A stretch of DNA of 64,000 nucleotides from JAUVXJ01 sp034411995 (GCA_034411995.1 DAOUME010000013.1:77618-141617); one strand, 5' to 3'. Counted from the stretch's first letter, positions 1-9,095 are shown. Notes: a model not told the origin generated them from the letters alone. Program-made: numbers and translations.

Positions 1-2
1 TC

Positions 3-1142
3 TTCCGCGGCGATGAGGCGCTCCTCGAGCTCACTACCCTCGATCTCGCCAAGGCGCTGGGGCTCGTGGAGACCAACGCGGACGGACTGGTGCCCACGGT
101 AGCTGGCCTTCTGCTCGTAGGGCGGGAGGAGTCGCTGCGTCGTCACCTGCCTACTCATGAGGTGGCCTTTCAGGTGCTGCGAGGTACAGACGTCTCCGTC
201 AACGAGTTCTACCGCCGTCCACTGCTGGAGATCGTGGAACTGCTCGTGGAGAGGTTCGACGCCAGGAACGAGGAACAGGAGATTCAGGTAGGGATGCTTC
301 GCCTTCCGATCCCCGATTACGCCAGGCGCTCCTTCAGGGAGGCCGTGAACAATGCGCTCATACATCGCGACTACACCAAGATCGGTGCCGTGCACGTGCA
401 GTGGCACACGGATCGCCTCGAAGTAAGCAACCCTGGGGGGTTCGTGGAAGGGGTGCGCCTCGACAACCTGCTGGTCACCCCGCCACGACCCCGCAACCCC
501 CGGCTCGCCGATGCGTTCAAGAGATGCGGGCTGGTAGAGCGCACCGGTAGAGGCATCGACATCATCTTCGAAGGTCAGCTACGATACGGCCGCCCGGCGC
601 CTGACTATACTCGGTCCACCGAATCTACGGTGACCGTCATTCTCCCGGGTGGCCCGGCCAATCTGGAGTTTGCGCGTGTGGTGGTCGAGGAGGAGCGGGT
701 CGGCCGGGCGCCGTCCTTGGAAGGACTTATGATCCTGAACTACCTGGAAAGAGAGCGGCGCATTGACCTGCCGGCCGCCGCTCGCCTCACGCAGAGAGGC
801 GAGGGCGAAACCAGGGCAACCCTAGAGCGGTTGGTAGAGGCGGGTCTGGCCGAGGCGCGCGGCGAGAAGAAGGGGCGGACGTACCACTTGGGCGCTGCCC
901 TCTACCGAAGACTGGGCCAGCCTGAAGCCCACGTCCGCACGCGAGGATTTGATTCCATCCAACAGGAACAGATGGTTGTGCAGTACGCCGCTAGCGAGGG
1001 CCGTATTACGCGACGCCAGGCAGCGCAACTGTGCCAGATTTCGGGACCGCAAGCGACTCACCTCTTGCGACGGCTGGTCAGGAGCGGGCGCTTACGCCAG
1101 CGCGGCAAGCGGCGCGGCACCTATTATGAACCAGCAGAATGA
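3..1142 (+). CDS. AlbA_2/HATPase-type transcriptional regulator, 5' truncated by window edge
   Basis: The reading frame is open from base 3, so the gene starts outside the window; an internal GTG at 66 is not the true start. The visible part matches the C-terminal half of the COG2865-type regulators. A RecG-C/HATPase_c_4-like region holds FREAVNNALIHRDY, SNPGGF and GLVERTGRGI, and two winged-helix-like segments follow (about residues 240-350). Family members usually carry an N-terminal AlbA_2 (Schlafen-like) domain, which would lie upstream. Such proteins are often found next to restriction or toxin loci and are thought to bind DNA. The stop at 1140-1142 overlaps the first of three operator-like sites in front of hsdR, so it could control the restriction operon; that link is inference. 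Confidence 0.8.
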   Translation, partial: FRGDEALLELTTLDLAKALGLVETNADGLVPTVAGLLLVGREESLRRHLPTHEVAFQVLRGTDVSVNEFYRRPLLEIVELLVERFDARNEEQEIQVGMLRLPIPDYARRSFREAVNNALIHRDYTKIGAVHVQWHTDRLEVSNPGGFVEGVRLDNLLVTPPRPRNPRLADAFKRCGLVERTGRGIDIIFEGQLRYGRPAPDYTRSTESTVTVILPGGPANLEFARVVVEEERVGRAPSLEGLMILNYLERERRIDLPAAARLTQRGEGETRATLERLVEAGLAEARGEKKGRTYHLGAALYRRLGQPEAHVRTRGFDSIQQEQMVVQYAASEGRITRRQAAQLCQISGPQATHLLRRLVRSGRLRQRGKRRGTYYEPAE

Positions 1143-1192
1143 ACACACTCGTTTTTTAAATGAACACGTTCATTCTTATGAACAATTGTTCA
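1140..1192. promoter_or_regulatory. Cluster of TGAAC-N-GTTCA operator-like sites
   Basis: Three related sites lie in 53 bp. A degenerate one is at 1140-1153 (TGAACACACTCGTT). TGAACACGTTCA is at 1161-1172, and the perfect 14-bp palindrome TGAACAATTGTTCA is at 1179-1192. Starts are 21 and 18 bp apart, about two helical turns. The A+T-rich context contrasts with the GC-rich surroundings. This looks like a tandem repressor operator upstream of hsdR. The binding protein is not known; the adjacent upstream regulator is one candidate. Confidence 0.5.
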
Positions 1193-1326
1193 TTTGCCAT
1201 TCACAACCACTGGCACCAATGCCCTGGGCGGGGAGGTGGACGTGGAGCTGGTCCACGCCATCGGCCGGGGGAACGAGTGTTGTGAGTTCGTAGTGGTTAG
1301 CAAAGCTCGGGGAAAGCGAGCATCGT
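1182..1326 (+). pseudogene. C-terminal gene remnant between the regulator and hsdR
   Basis: An open frame without a plausible start runs from the last operator palindrome to a TGA at 1324-1326. It ends with GEVDVELVHAIGRGNECCEF followed by VVVSK and a basic tail. The gly-asn/asp, CCEF and basic ending resembles the C-terminus of L-2-amino-thiazoline-4-carboxylate hydrolase-like proteins, but the match is from memory and short. It is probably the tail of a gene removed by a deletion whose junction lies next to the operator sites. It may also simply be an unused open frame. Confidence 0.25.
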
Positions 1327-1338
1327 GAGTTCGCCAGG

Positions 1339-4143
1339 GTGGTATCGTATGGCACCACACAGCGGGCAGCACGAGACGCGGTGACGAGCGTGGACCCAGA
1401 AGAGAAAGCCAGAGCGCACATTGACCAACTGCTGGCCCAGGCGGGTTGGTGCGTGCAGGACAGGAAGGAACTCGACCTGGGGGCCGCCCTCGGTGTAGCG
1501 GTGCGAGAGTTCCCCCTGGAGTCCGGCTTCGCTGACTATCTGCTGTTCGTAGACCGCAAGGCTGCTGGAGCGATAGAGGCCAAGCCGGCGGGGGAGACCC
1601 TCAGCGGAGTGGCGGAGCAGTCCGGCAAATACATCACCAGTTTGCCACCCAACATCCCTCACGTCCAGCTTCCTCTCCCCTTCGCCTACGAAAGCACAGG
1701 CATAGAGACTTTCTTCCGCGACGTCAGGGACCCGGACCCCCGCTCCCGCAGGGTCTTCGCCTTTCACCAGCCGGACACGCTGCGTGGCTGGCTGTCCGAT
1801 CCGGACACGCTACGAGGCCGTTTGGCGCTAATGCCGCCGCTCATCCGGGATGGCCTGCGAGCATGCCAGATCGAGGCCATAGTCAATCTGGAGCACTCGC
1901 TGGCGGAGGCACGGCCCCGGGCGCTCATACAGATGGCCACCGGGAGCGGCAAGACCTTCGCGGCTGTCACCCTCGCCTATCGCCTGGTCAAGCACTCGGA
2001 TGCCGCGCGGATCCTCTTCCTGGTGGACCGCAACAACCTGGGCCGACAAGCCTTCAACGAGTTCCAGCAATACGCCACTCCTGACGATGGGCGCAAGTTC
2101 ACCGAGCTGTACAACGTGCAGCGCCTCACCTCCAACGCTCTGGACCCCGTGAGCCGCGTCACCATTACTACGATCCAGCGCTTGTATTCCATGCTCAAAG
2201 GGGAACCGGAATTCGATGCCGAGACGGAGGAGCAATCGCTCTTTGAGATTGCCCCACCGGGTGAGCGCCCGATGGAGGTGACCTACAACTCCGAGATTCC
2301 CATCGAAACCTTCGACTTCATCATAACCGACGAATGCCACCGCTCCATCTACAACCTGTGGCGGCAGGTCCTGGAGTACTTCGACGCGTTCCTCATCGGG
2401 CTCACGGCCACACCCTCCAAACAGACGTTGGGCTTCTTCGGGCAAAACCTGGTGACGGAGTATCCGCACGAGCGCGCCGTGGCCGACGGCGTCAACGTGG
2501 GCTACGAGGTGTACCGCATCCAGACGCGAATCACCGAAGAGGGCAGCAAAGTCGAGGCTGGCCACTACATCGACAAGCGAGACAAACTGACGAGAAGAAC
2601 GCGCTGGGAACTGCTCGACGACGACCTCGAGTACAGCGCCGGGCAACTGGACAGAGATGTGGTAGCCCAGGATCAGATACGGACCATTGTGCGTACGTTC
2701 AGAGATAGGCTTTTCACTGACATCTTCCCTGGCAGGCAAGAGGTGCCCAAGACGCTGATCTTCGCCAAGGACGATTCCCACGCGGAGGACATCGTGCACA
2801 TCGTGAGGGAGGAGTTTGGCAAAGGCAACGAGTTCTGCAAGAAGATCACCTACAAGACGACCGGAGAGAAGCCGGAGGACCTCATCGCCAGTTTCCGCAA
2901 TTCCTACAACCCCCGCATCGCGGTGAGCGTGGACATGATCTCCACCGGCACAGACATCAGACCGCTTGAGTGCCTGATCTTCATGAGAGACGTCAAGTCC
3001 AGGGTCTACTTCGAGCAGATGAAGGGCAGAGGCACACGCACCATCTTATCCGATGATCTAAGAGCTGTTACTCCTGGCGCTCCGTGCAAGACCCACTTCG
3101 TCGTCGTGGATGCCGTCGGCGTCTGCGAAACCGACAAGACAGACAGCCAGCCCCTGGAGAGAAAGCCCAGCGTTCCCTTTGCCAAGCTGCTGGAGCGTGT
3201 GGCTCTGGGCGTACGGGACGAGGACTCCCTGACCTCGCTCGCTGGCAGGTTGGCGCGCCTGGACTGTCAACTCGAGCCGCGGGATCGCGCTGAATTGCAG
3301 GCCGCTTCTGCCGGCGTGACTTTGAAGCAATTGATCAACGGCCTGCTCGATGCGGTGGACGCCGACAAACAAGTAGAAACGGCGGCGCAGATGTTCGAGA
3401 CTGAGGCCCCCACCGGCGAAGAGATGAAGGAGGCCACGGAGCGGCTAGTCGAGCTGGCCTGTGCGCCCTTCGACAGTCCCGCCTTGCGCAAGAGCTTGGT
3501 TGACTTGCGGCAGCGCAAGGACCAGGTGATAGACACCGTGAGCAAAGACACGGTGCTGGCGGCTGAGTTCGATGATGCGGCGAGGGAGAGGGCGCGGACC
3601 ATTGTCAATACCTTCCGCCAGTTCATCGAGGACAACAAGGACCAGCTAACCGCTCTTCAGATGATCTACCAGGAGCCCTACTCCTTGCGCAAGGTGACCT
3701 ACGAGCAGATCAAGGAGTTGGCCCAGGCCATCGAGAAGCCGCCCTACGCGCTGACCCGGGAGGCTGTGTGGCGAGCCTACGAGCAATTGGAACAGTCCAA
3801 GGTGAGAGGCGCGGGGCCTGGGAGGCTGCTTACTGACATTATATCCCTAGTCCGTTTCGCTGCCGGGCAGAGCGATGTGCTGGAGTCATTCCCACTGACC
3901 GTCGACCAGCGGTTCGATAGCTGGCTGGCTGGACAGGCAGAGGGGGGTCGCCAGTTCACGGCTGAGCAGATGAAGTGGCTCACAAAGATCAAAGACCACG
4001 TGGCCGCTAGCCTGCGCATTGAGATGGCCGACTTTGAGTACGCGCCATTCTACGAGATGGGCGGTCCCCTGAAGATCCAGCAGGTCTTTGGCACCGACCT
4101 GGGTGATGTCATCGGCGAGATCAACGAGGCGCTAGTAGCGTGA
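1339..4143 (+). CDS. hsdR: Type I restriction endonuclease subunit R (HsdR)
   Basis: This is the ATP-driven translocase and nuclease of a type I restriction-modification system; it acts in complex with HsdM and HsdS. Visible landmarks are the N-terminal nuclease core D66...E80-A-K82, Walker A ATGSGKT (about 200-206), the DECH box (331-334), GLTATP, and helicase motif VI-like QMKGRGTR. The C-terminal region is the EcoEI-type HsdM-binding part. The length of 934 aa is usual. GTG starts at 1339, 1381 and 1390 are all possible, and none has a strong ribosome binding site. The stop overlaps the GTG start of hsdS by 4 bp, so the two genes are translationally coupled. The gene is the first of its operon. 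Confidence 0.95.
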   Translation: MVSYGTTQRAARDAVTSVDPEEKARAHIDQLLAQAGWCVQDRKELDLGAALGVAVREFPLESGFADYLLFVDRKAAGAIEAKPAGETLSGVAEQSGKYITSLPPNIPHVQLPLPFAYESTGIETFFRDVRDPDPRSRRVFAFHQPDTLRGWLSDPDTLRGRLALMPPLIRDGLRACQIEAIVNLEHSLAEARPRALIQMATGSGKTFAAVTLAYRLVKHSDAARILFLVDRNNLGRQAFNEFQQYATPDDGRKFTELYNVQRLTSNALDPVSRVTITTIQRLYSMLKGEPEFDAETEEQSLFEIAPPGERPMEVTYNSEIPIETFDFIITDECHRSIYNLWRQVLEYFDAFLIGLTATPSKQTLGFFGQNLVTEYPHERAVADGVNVGYEVYRIQTRITEEGSKVEAGHYIDKRDKLTRRTRWELLDDDLEYSAGQLDRDVVAQDQIRTIVRTFRDRLFTDIFPGRQEVPKTLIFAKDDSHAEDIVHIVREEFGKGNEFCKKITYKTTGEKPEDLIASFRNSYNPRIAVSVDMISTGTDIRPLECLIFMRDVKSRVYFEQMKGRGTRTILSDDLRAVTPGAPCKTHFVVVDAVGVCETDKTDSQPLERKPSVPFAKLLERVALGVRDEDSLTSLAGRLARLDCQLEPRDRAELQAASAGVTLKQLINGLLDAVDADKQVETAAQMFETEAPTGEEMKEATERLVELACAPFDSPALRKSLVDLRQRKDQVIDTVSKDTVLAAEFDDAARERARTIVNTFRQFIEDNKDQLTALQMIYQEPYSLRKVTYEQIKELAQAIEKPPYALTREAVWRAYEQLEQSKVRGAGPGRLLTDIISLVRFAAGQSDVLESFPLTVDQRFDSWLAGQAEGGRQFTAEQMKWLTKIKDHVAASLRIEMADFEYAPFYEMGGPLKIQQVFGTDLGDVIGEINEALVA

Positions 4144-5639
4144 CAACACAGCGAAGTCGGGAATGTCAGCTTCCGCACGGTTGGGCGTGGAGCCAGCTCG
4201 CTGATATCGTCGACAGCATTCACAAGCTGGACCCGTCGCTCAACCCACACGCAGAGTTCACCTACATAGACATCTCGTCGATAGACAACGCTAGGCACCG
4301 GATCACATCACCCAAGAGATATCTCGGGTCCGAGGCGCCTTCGAGAGCGCGACAGGCGGTCAGAGCAGGGGACATTCTTTTCTCCACGGTCAGGACGTAT
4401 CTCAAGAACATAGCGATTGTGGATGCAGCTTACGACGGACAGGTGGCCTCGACCGGTTTCTGCGTTCTCAGGCCACTGAAGCCGATAAGCGCCAGGTACC
4501 TGTTCTATCTCACACTGACTGACGGTTTTGTAGATCCACTCACCAACTTGCAGAGAGGCACCAGCTATCCTGCCGTTAGAAACTCAGATGTTCTTCGGCG
4601 CCCGGTGCCGATAGCCCCGGCGAACGAGCAGCTACGTATTGTCGACAAGATCGAGGAACTCTTCTCGCAATTGGACGCGGGGGTGGCAGCACTGGAGAGC
4701 ATAAAGGCACAGTTGCAGCGCTACCGCCATGCCGTTCTCAACGCGGCCATGTGCGGCGAGCTGACCAGGGAGTGGCGCAAGGGCCACAACGACAGTCCGA
4801 AGCCTGGGTCGGACGCGCTTGGGACAATCACGCGTGAAGGGCAGGACAGGGTCGCATCACCGCGATCAGTGGGCGCTGCGGCCCTTCCCGCGCTGCCCCA
4901 ACAATGGACATGGACCACGCTTCCTCAAGTCGGCGAGTTGAATCGCGGCAAGTCGAAGCATAGGCCTCGGAATGACCCTCGATTGTATGGTGGGCCATAC
5001 CCCTTCATTCAGACAGGGGATCTTCGCGCGGCGGACGGGGTTATCCGCCTGTATCACCAGACATATAGCGAGGAAGGCCTCAGACAGAGCCGGCTCTGGC
5101 CCGCTGGTACTCTCTGCATTACGATTGCGGCGAACATTGCCGACACGGCGGTCCTAGGCTTTGACGCATGCTTTCCCGACAGCGTAGTAGGGTTCCTCGC
5201 CAACCCATCGGCATGTGATGTTCGGTTCGTAGAGTTCTTCTTCAGGACGGTGAAGGCAGATATCGATCGATACGCTCACGCGACGGCTCAGAAGAATATC
5301 AACTTGCGCGTGCTGTCGCGTCTGCCCATACCGCTCCCTCCTCTAGCTGAACAGCGCCTGATAGCGGACAGACTGGGGGCCCTTCTCTCAGGCACCTCGG
5401 TCGTCGAGGAACTGCTGGACGAGAACACGGCTCGAGCCGCACTGCTGCGCCAGAGTATACTCAAGAGGGTCTTTGAGGGCAGACTCGTCCCCCAGGATCC
5501 GAGCGACGAACCGGCGTGGGTGCTCCTGGAGCGGATCAAGGCTGACGTAGCCACGCGACGCGCGGCCAAGGGGGCGAGACGAGCGAAGCACAAGAACCAC
5601 GAGGTCAGAGCTGGCCGAAAGTTGGACTTGGTCCAATGA
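4140..5639 (+). CDS. hsdS: Type I restriction-modification specificity subunit (HsdS)
   Basis: HsdS selects the DNA target of the type I complex through two target recognition domains. The protein shows both: the first about residues 5-170, a coiled helical spacer EQLRIVDKIEELFSQLDAG, the second about 255-420, and a closing spacer AEQRLIADRLGALLSG with a long basic tail (RRAAKGARRAKHKN). At 499 aa it is slightly long because of the tail and a poorly conserved linker near 215-250. The GTG start at 4140 overlaps the hsdR stop (GTGA). An 84-bp gap with no obvious signal separates it from the HEPN gene downstream. Confidence 0.95.
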   Translation: MTTQRSRECQLPHGWAWSQLADIVDSIHKLDPSLNPHAEFTYIDISSIDNARHRITSPKRYLGSEAPSRARQAVRAGDILFSTVRTYLKNIAIVDAAYDGQVASTGFCVLRPLKPISARYLFYLTLTDGFVDPLTNLQRGTSYPAVRNSDVLRRPVPIAPANEQLRIVDKIEELFSQLDAGVAALESIKAQLQRYRHAVLNAAMCGELTREWRKGHNDSPKPGSDALGTITREGQDRVASPRSVGAAALPALPQQWTWTTLPQVGELNRGKSKHRPRNDPRLYGGPYPFIQTGDLRAADGVIRLYHQTYSEEGLRQSRLWPAGTLCITIAANIADTAVLGFDACFPDSVVGFLANPSACDVRFVEFFFRTVKADIDRYAHATAQKNINLRVLSRLPIPLPPLAEQRLIADRLGALLSGTSVVEELLDENTARAALLRQSILKRVFEGRLVPQDPSDEPAWVLLERIKADVATRRAAKGARRAKHKNHEVRAGRKLDLVQ

Positions 5640-5723
5640 GCGGGGGTCCTATGGGAAGACACAGCAGTAGAAGTGGCCAGGTGATCCAATACCCCACGGA
5701 AGCGAAAGCGGGTTGAGTAGACC

Positions 5724-6374
5724 ATGCCTCGCAAGGTCGGCTGGCTCGAAATGGGCGTTGAGATCGAATTGGATGAGTTGCGGCAATGCCTTGAGGTCAT
5801 GGAGAGCTACCTCGAAAGCCGCTTGGGTCATTTTGAGAAATGGGTCGAGGAGCAAGCGTCCGAATTGGCTCAAGAGGAACGCAGAGAGTTCTACGATTTC
5901 CATTCAGACGAGTATTGGGAATTGTGTGAGGCTTTCCCCACGATACTAAGGTCTTCTCTCTTCGTCGCATGTTATTCGCTGCTTGAACATGAACTGACTA
6001 GTCTCTGCAGATATGTTCATCGAAGAAACGCATGTTCCAACGAGCCCAGTTTCCGGACAGGCATCATCTTCAAGGCAAGAAACTACTTGTCGGACGAGGC
6101 GCGCATCAAGTTCCCCGACCATTCTCCGTCCTGGCAAATCATCACTTGTTACTACAATCCAATGCGAAATGTCATTGTTCATCGCGGCGGCAAAGTCGAC
6201 GAAAAGCGATTGGAAAGGCTCAAGCCCTTTATCGACAGTAATCCGTCAGTTGCTTTGGACAGCCTTGGTCGGCTGCGACTCCACAGAGAGTTTTGCCCGG
6301 AGGTGATTGACATTGTGACACAATTCTTCCGGGGGTTGTTCGAAGCAACACAAGATCTGAACGAGTGTGACTGA
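5724..6374 (+). CDS. HEPN-domain protein embedded in the type I R-M operon
   Basis: This 216-aa helical protein carries a clear RNVIVH motif (R148-x4-H153), the catalytic signature of HEPN ribonucleases. It is preceded by a helix FVACYSLLEHEL (80-91), typical of the MAE_28990/RiboL-PSP-like HEPN group. HEPN proteins are RNases common in toxin and abortive-infection systems. The gene lies between hsdS and hsdM, and its stop overlaps the hsdM start (TGATG), so it is part of the operon and probably made in step with the methylase. A role as a back-up suicide RNase or as a complex subunit is inference. The ATG at 5724 has no strong ribosome binding site; ATG 5751 is an alternative. Confidence 0.75.
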   Translation: MPRKVGWLEMGVEIELDELRQCLEVMESYLESRLGHFEKWVEEQASELAQEERREFYDFHSDEYWELCEAFPTILRSSLFVACYSLLEHELTSLCRYVHRRNACSNEPSFRTGIIFKARNYLSDEARIKFPDHSPSWQIITCYYNPMRNVIVHRGGKVDEKRLERLKPFIDSNPSVALDSLGRLRLHREFCPEVIDIVTQFFRGLFEATQDLNECD

Positions 6375-7828
6375 TGCCAACTGAACCTGCAACCATCGTA
6401 CAGCGCCTGTGGAACTACTGCCATGTGCTGCGCGACGACGGCGTGAGCTACGGCGACTACGTAGAGCAGTTGACCTACCTGCTCTTCCTCAAGATGGCCG
6501 ACGAACAGACCAGGCCCCCTTTTGACAGGCCCTCCACTATCCCCGCAGGCTATGATTGGCCCAGCCTGGCCACCAAGGACGGCGACGAGCTAGAGCTCCA
6601 GTATCGACACATCCTGGAGGAACTCGGCAGGCAGACCGGCCTTCTAGGGGTCATCTTCCGCAAGGCGCAGAACAAGATCCAGGACCCGGCCAAGCTGCGA
6701 CGCCTGATCACCATGATCGACTCGGTGACCTGGGTGGGGCTGGGCATCGATGTGAAGGGCGCGATCTACGAGGGACTTCTCCAGAAGAACGCCGAGGATA
6801 TCAAAACCGGCGCGGGCCAGTACTTCACGCCGAGAATGCTGATCAAGGCCATGGTTGAGGTGATGCGTCCCGAGCCGAGCATGACCGTCGCCGACCCCGC
6901 GTGCGGAACCGGTGGTTTCTTCCTCGCCGCCCACGACTACATCTCCAGTCACCCACTGGACAGAGACCAGAAGAGATTCCTCAAGTTGTACACCTTCAAG
7001 GGCTGGGAGATCGTCGACAGCACGGCCAGGCTGTGCGTGATGAATCTGTATCTACACGGCATTGGTGGCGACGACAGCCCGGTAGAGGTGGCCGACAGCC
7101 TCATCTCCGATCCACGCCAGCGCTTCGACATGGTGCTGACCAACCCTCCATTCGGCAGGAAGAGTAGCATCACGATAGTCAACGGCGAGGGCAAAGCCAG
7201 CAGGTCGGCACTGACCTACGAGAGGGATGATTTCTGGGCCAGCACCTCGAACAAGCAACTCAACTTCCTGCAACACGTGAAGACGCTGCTCAAGATCAAC
7301 GGAAGGGCGGCCATCGTCGTGCCTGACAATGTCCTCTTCGAGGCGGGCGCCGGGGAGACTATCCGCAGAAAGCTCCTGGCGGAGTGCGACGTACACACGC
7401 TACTCAGGCTGCCAACTGGCGTCTTCTACGCTCAAGGTGTCAAGGCCAACGTGCTCTTCTTCGACCGCAAGCCTGGGAGCGAGAACCCGTGGACACAGAG
7501 GCTGTGGATCTACGACCTGCGCACCAACAAGCACTTCACGTTGAAGGAGAAGCCCCTGCGTTTCGAGGATCTGGAGGACTTCGTGGAGTGCTACAACCCG
7601 AAGAATCGTCACGACCGACACGAGACCGAGCGTTTCCGTCCCTTCACTCTTGACGAACTGATGCAGCGCGACAAGGTCAGCCTGGACATCTTCTGGCTGA
7701 GAGACGAGAGCCTCGAGGACACTGAGAATCTGCCAGCTCCAGACGTGCTGGCCGCAGAGATCGTAGAGAACCTTCAGGCGGCGCTGGAACAATTCAACGG
7801 CATCTACGAGGATTTGCAGGAGGAATGA
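6374..7828 (+). CDS. hsdM: Type I DNA adenine methyltransferase subunit M (HsdM)
   Basis: HsdM transfers a methyl group from S-adenosylmethionine to adenine in the HsdS-chosen target. The N-terminal helical HsdM_N domain (about 5-130) is followed by the N6-adenine methylase domain. Motif I DPACGTGGFF lies at about 174-183 and catalytic NPPFG at about 256-260. The length of 484 aa is typical. The ATG shares a base with the stop of the HEPN gene. The segment MADEQTRPPF...GYDWPS near residue 41 recurs as a relic at 9810. The position of hsdM after hsdS and the HEPN gene is unusual for type I operons. Confidence 0.95.
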   Translation: MPTEPATIVQRLWNYCHVLRDDGVSYGDYVEQLTYLLFLKMADEQTRPPFDRPSTIPAGYDWPSLATKDGDELELQYRHILEELGRQTGLLGVIFRKAQNKIQDPAKLRRLITMIDSVTWVGLGIDVKGAIYEGLLQKNAEDIKTGAGQYFTPRMLIKAMVEVMRPEPSMTVADPACGTGGFFLAAHDYISSHPLDRDQKRFLKLYTFKGWEIVDSTARLCVMNLYLHGIGGDDSPVEVADSLISDPRQRFDMVLTNPPFGRKSSITIVNGEGKASRSALTYERDDFWASTSNKQLNFLQHVKTLLKINGRAAIVVPDNVLFEAGAGETIRRKLLAECDVHTLLRLPTGVFYAQGVKANVLFFDRKPGSENPWTQRLWIYDLRTNKHFTLKEKPLRFEDLEDFVECYNPKNRHDRHETERFRPFTLDELMQRDKVSLDIFWLRDESLEDTENLPAPDVLAAEIVENLQAALEQFNGIYEDLQEE

Positions 7829-7952
7829 CCAAGAGCGCCAGTGGCAGCGAGCCAATGACCGCGCACGGGCCCCGTTCTGCCTGGAGGTCATCGAACTCCG
7901 CGAGGTCGTCAAGGATCTCCCGAACCCGCCAACGGAGCAGCCTGACGCCTCA

Positions 7953-8441
7953 GTGAACGTCGTGACTGGAGTGACGGATACTCTTGACGCCTACTTCGCC
8001 AGGCGTGGAACAGATCGCAGGGCACAAGACCTCTACCGGCGGATGGAAGAAGCAGTGAGGGCCATAGACGATGAGGTGTGGGTGAAGATCCCAGACAAAT
8101 CGATCACCTACTATTCACCAGCGCGAGTCTTCGCCTATGTGAGCGGCCAGAAGACCCAGATTCGCGTCACGCCCTTTACCCGTGGCGAACCGATGCAAGG
8201 CGTCGCCCCGTTCGGCTTCGCGCGCGGTGGTCACAAGTGGGGGCGGACCGTCTTGAAGACTGAGCGCGATCTGGAGAAGGTTGTGGCTGCTCTCAAGCAG
8301 GCTCACCGCCGCATCCGAGAAGCCCTCAGAAACAACGAAAACACCGGTTGGTTCGCCGAACTCGAAGGTGACGACGAAGACGAACTGGATGAATCGCAGG
8401 TGGAGGACCAAGGTGCCTCGCAGGGGGAGCAGGCGCCCTGA
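7953..8441 (+). CDS. DUF5655-like restriction-associated protein
   Basis: Residues from about 20 on resemble the DUF5655 domain found at the C-terminus of restriction-linked proteins: a region VWVKIPDKSITYYSPARVF, a beta segment, GHKWGRTVLKTERDLEKVVAAL, then an acidic tail. The function is unknown. The start GTG 7953 is the first in frame, but the frame stays open upstream to at least 7803 with protein-like sequence (RQWQRANDRARAPFCLEVIE). The gene may therefore be 5' frameshifted relative to an ATG at 7825 that overlaps the hsdM stop (ATGA). Its position directly behind hsdM suggests membership of the restriction operon. Confidence 0.6.
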   Translation: MNVVTGVTDTLDAYFARRGTDRRAQDLYRRMEEAVRAIDDEVWVKIPDKSITYYSPARVFAYVSGQKTQIRVTPFTRGEPMQGVAPFGFARGGHKWGRTVLKTERDLEKVVAALKQAHRRIREALRNNENTGWFAELEGDDEDELDESQVEDQGASQGEQAP

Positions 8442-8457
8442 CCCTTAGGAGGCCCCC

Positions 8458-9084
8458 ATGGCCATGACCGACAGAGAACGCATCCTCGCCTTTCTCCGCT
8501 CCGTCTCGCCTCGGGCGGCCACCAACAGCCAGATCCTGGAGGCCACGGGCATCGAAGACCGCCACCTGGTCTACGAACTCACCCAGGAGCTAGTGGCAGA
8601 GGGTCAGATCCACGGCGTGAAGCACGACCGCCAGTGGTTCTTCTGGATCGGCGAGCCGGAGACGATGCCGGAGCCCGTCCCCGTCCACAGGCCTGCCCCC
8701 CGCTTCACCCGTCGCCGGTTCGAGAAGCTGGCCCGGCAGAAGATGAGCGAGCACTATAACGAACGACTGGAGCCCGGCTGGGTGGGCGAGGTGCACAAGC
8801 GCTTTCATTTCGTGGCCCCCTACGGGCGGATCGTGGGCCACGCCCTCTACCACCCCCGTTTGGGTAGTGCGCGGTGGCCCCCCGCCAGGGCGGCGACCAT
8901 CGCCGAGCACGTCTGGCTGCTGGAGAAGACCGGCGCGCCGGAGACCTTCCTGGTCTTCGCCCACGACCGGCGCACACCCACCATGTGGCTGGAGCGGTAC
9001 GGCAACCTGGTCTCCCGCGTCACCTTGTACTTCTTGAGCGACGATGGGGAGCTGGAGGAGCTGGCCAACCCATCAACGTCTTGA
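8458..9084 (+). CDS. Winged-helix protein of unknown function, restriction operon 3' gene
   Basis: The 208-aa protein starts at ATG 8458 behind a good ribosome binding site (AGGAGG). Residues about 5-60 form a winged-helix-like unit (ILAFLRSVSPRAATNSQILEATG, then LVYELTQELVAEGQIHGV). The C-terminal half (about 80-205) is a compact alpha/beta domain with VHKRFHFVAPYGRIVGHALYH and ETFLVFAHDRRTPTMWLERYG. I do not recognise that half with certainty; a nuclease-like fold is possible. It lies 16 bp after the DUF5655-like gene and is followed by a REP palindrome. A DNA-binding accessory of the restriction system is the best guess. Confidence 0.55.
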   Translation: MAMTDRERILAFLRSVSPRAATNSQILEATGIEDRHLVYELTQELVAEGQIHGVKHDRQWFFWIGEPETMPEPVPVHRPAPRFTRRRFEKLARQKMSEHYNERLEPGWVGEVHKRFHFVAPYGRIVGHALYHPRLGSARWPPARAATIAEHVWLLEKTGAPETFLVFAHDRRTPTMWLERYGNLVSRVTLYFLSDDGELEELANPSTS

Positions 9085-9095
9085 CGCCAACAATG

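Noticed and set aside
1828..2799. 323-aa minus-strand frame inside hsdR
   Set aside because: It is antisense to the helicase core of HsdR; codon pattern and composition mark it as a shadow.
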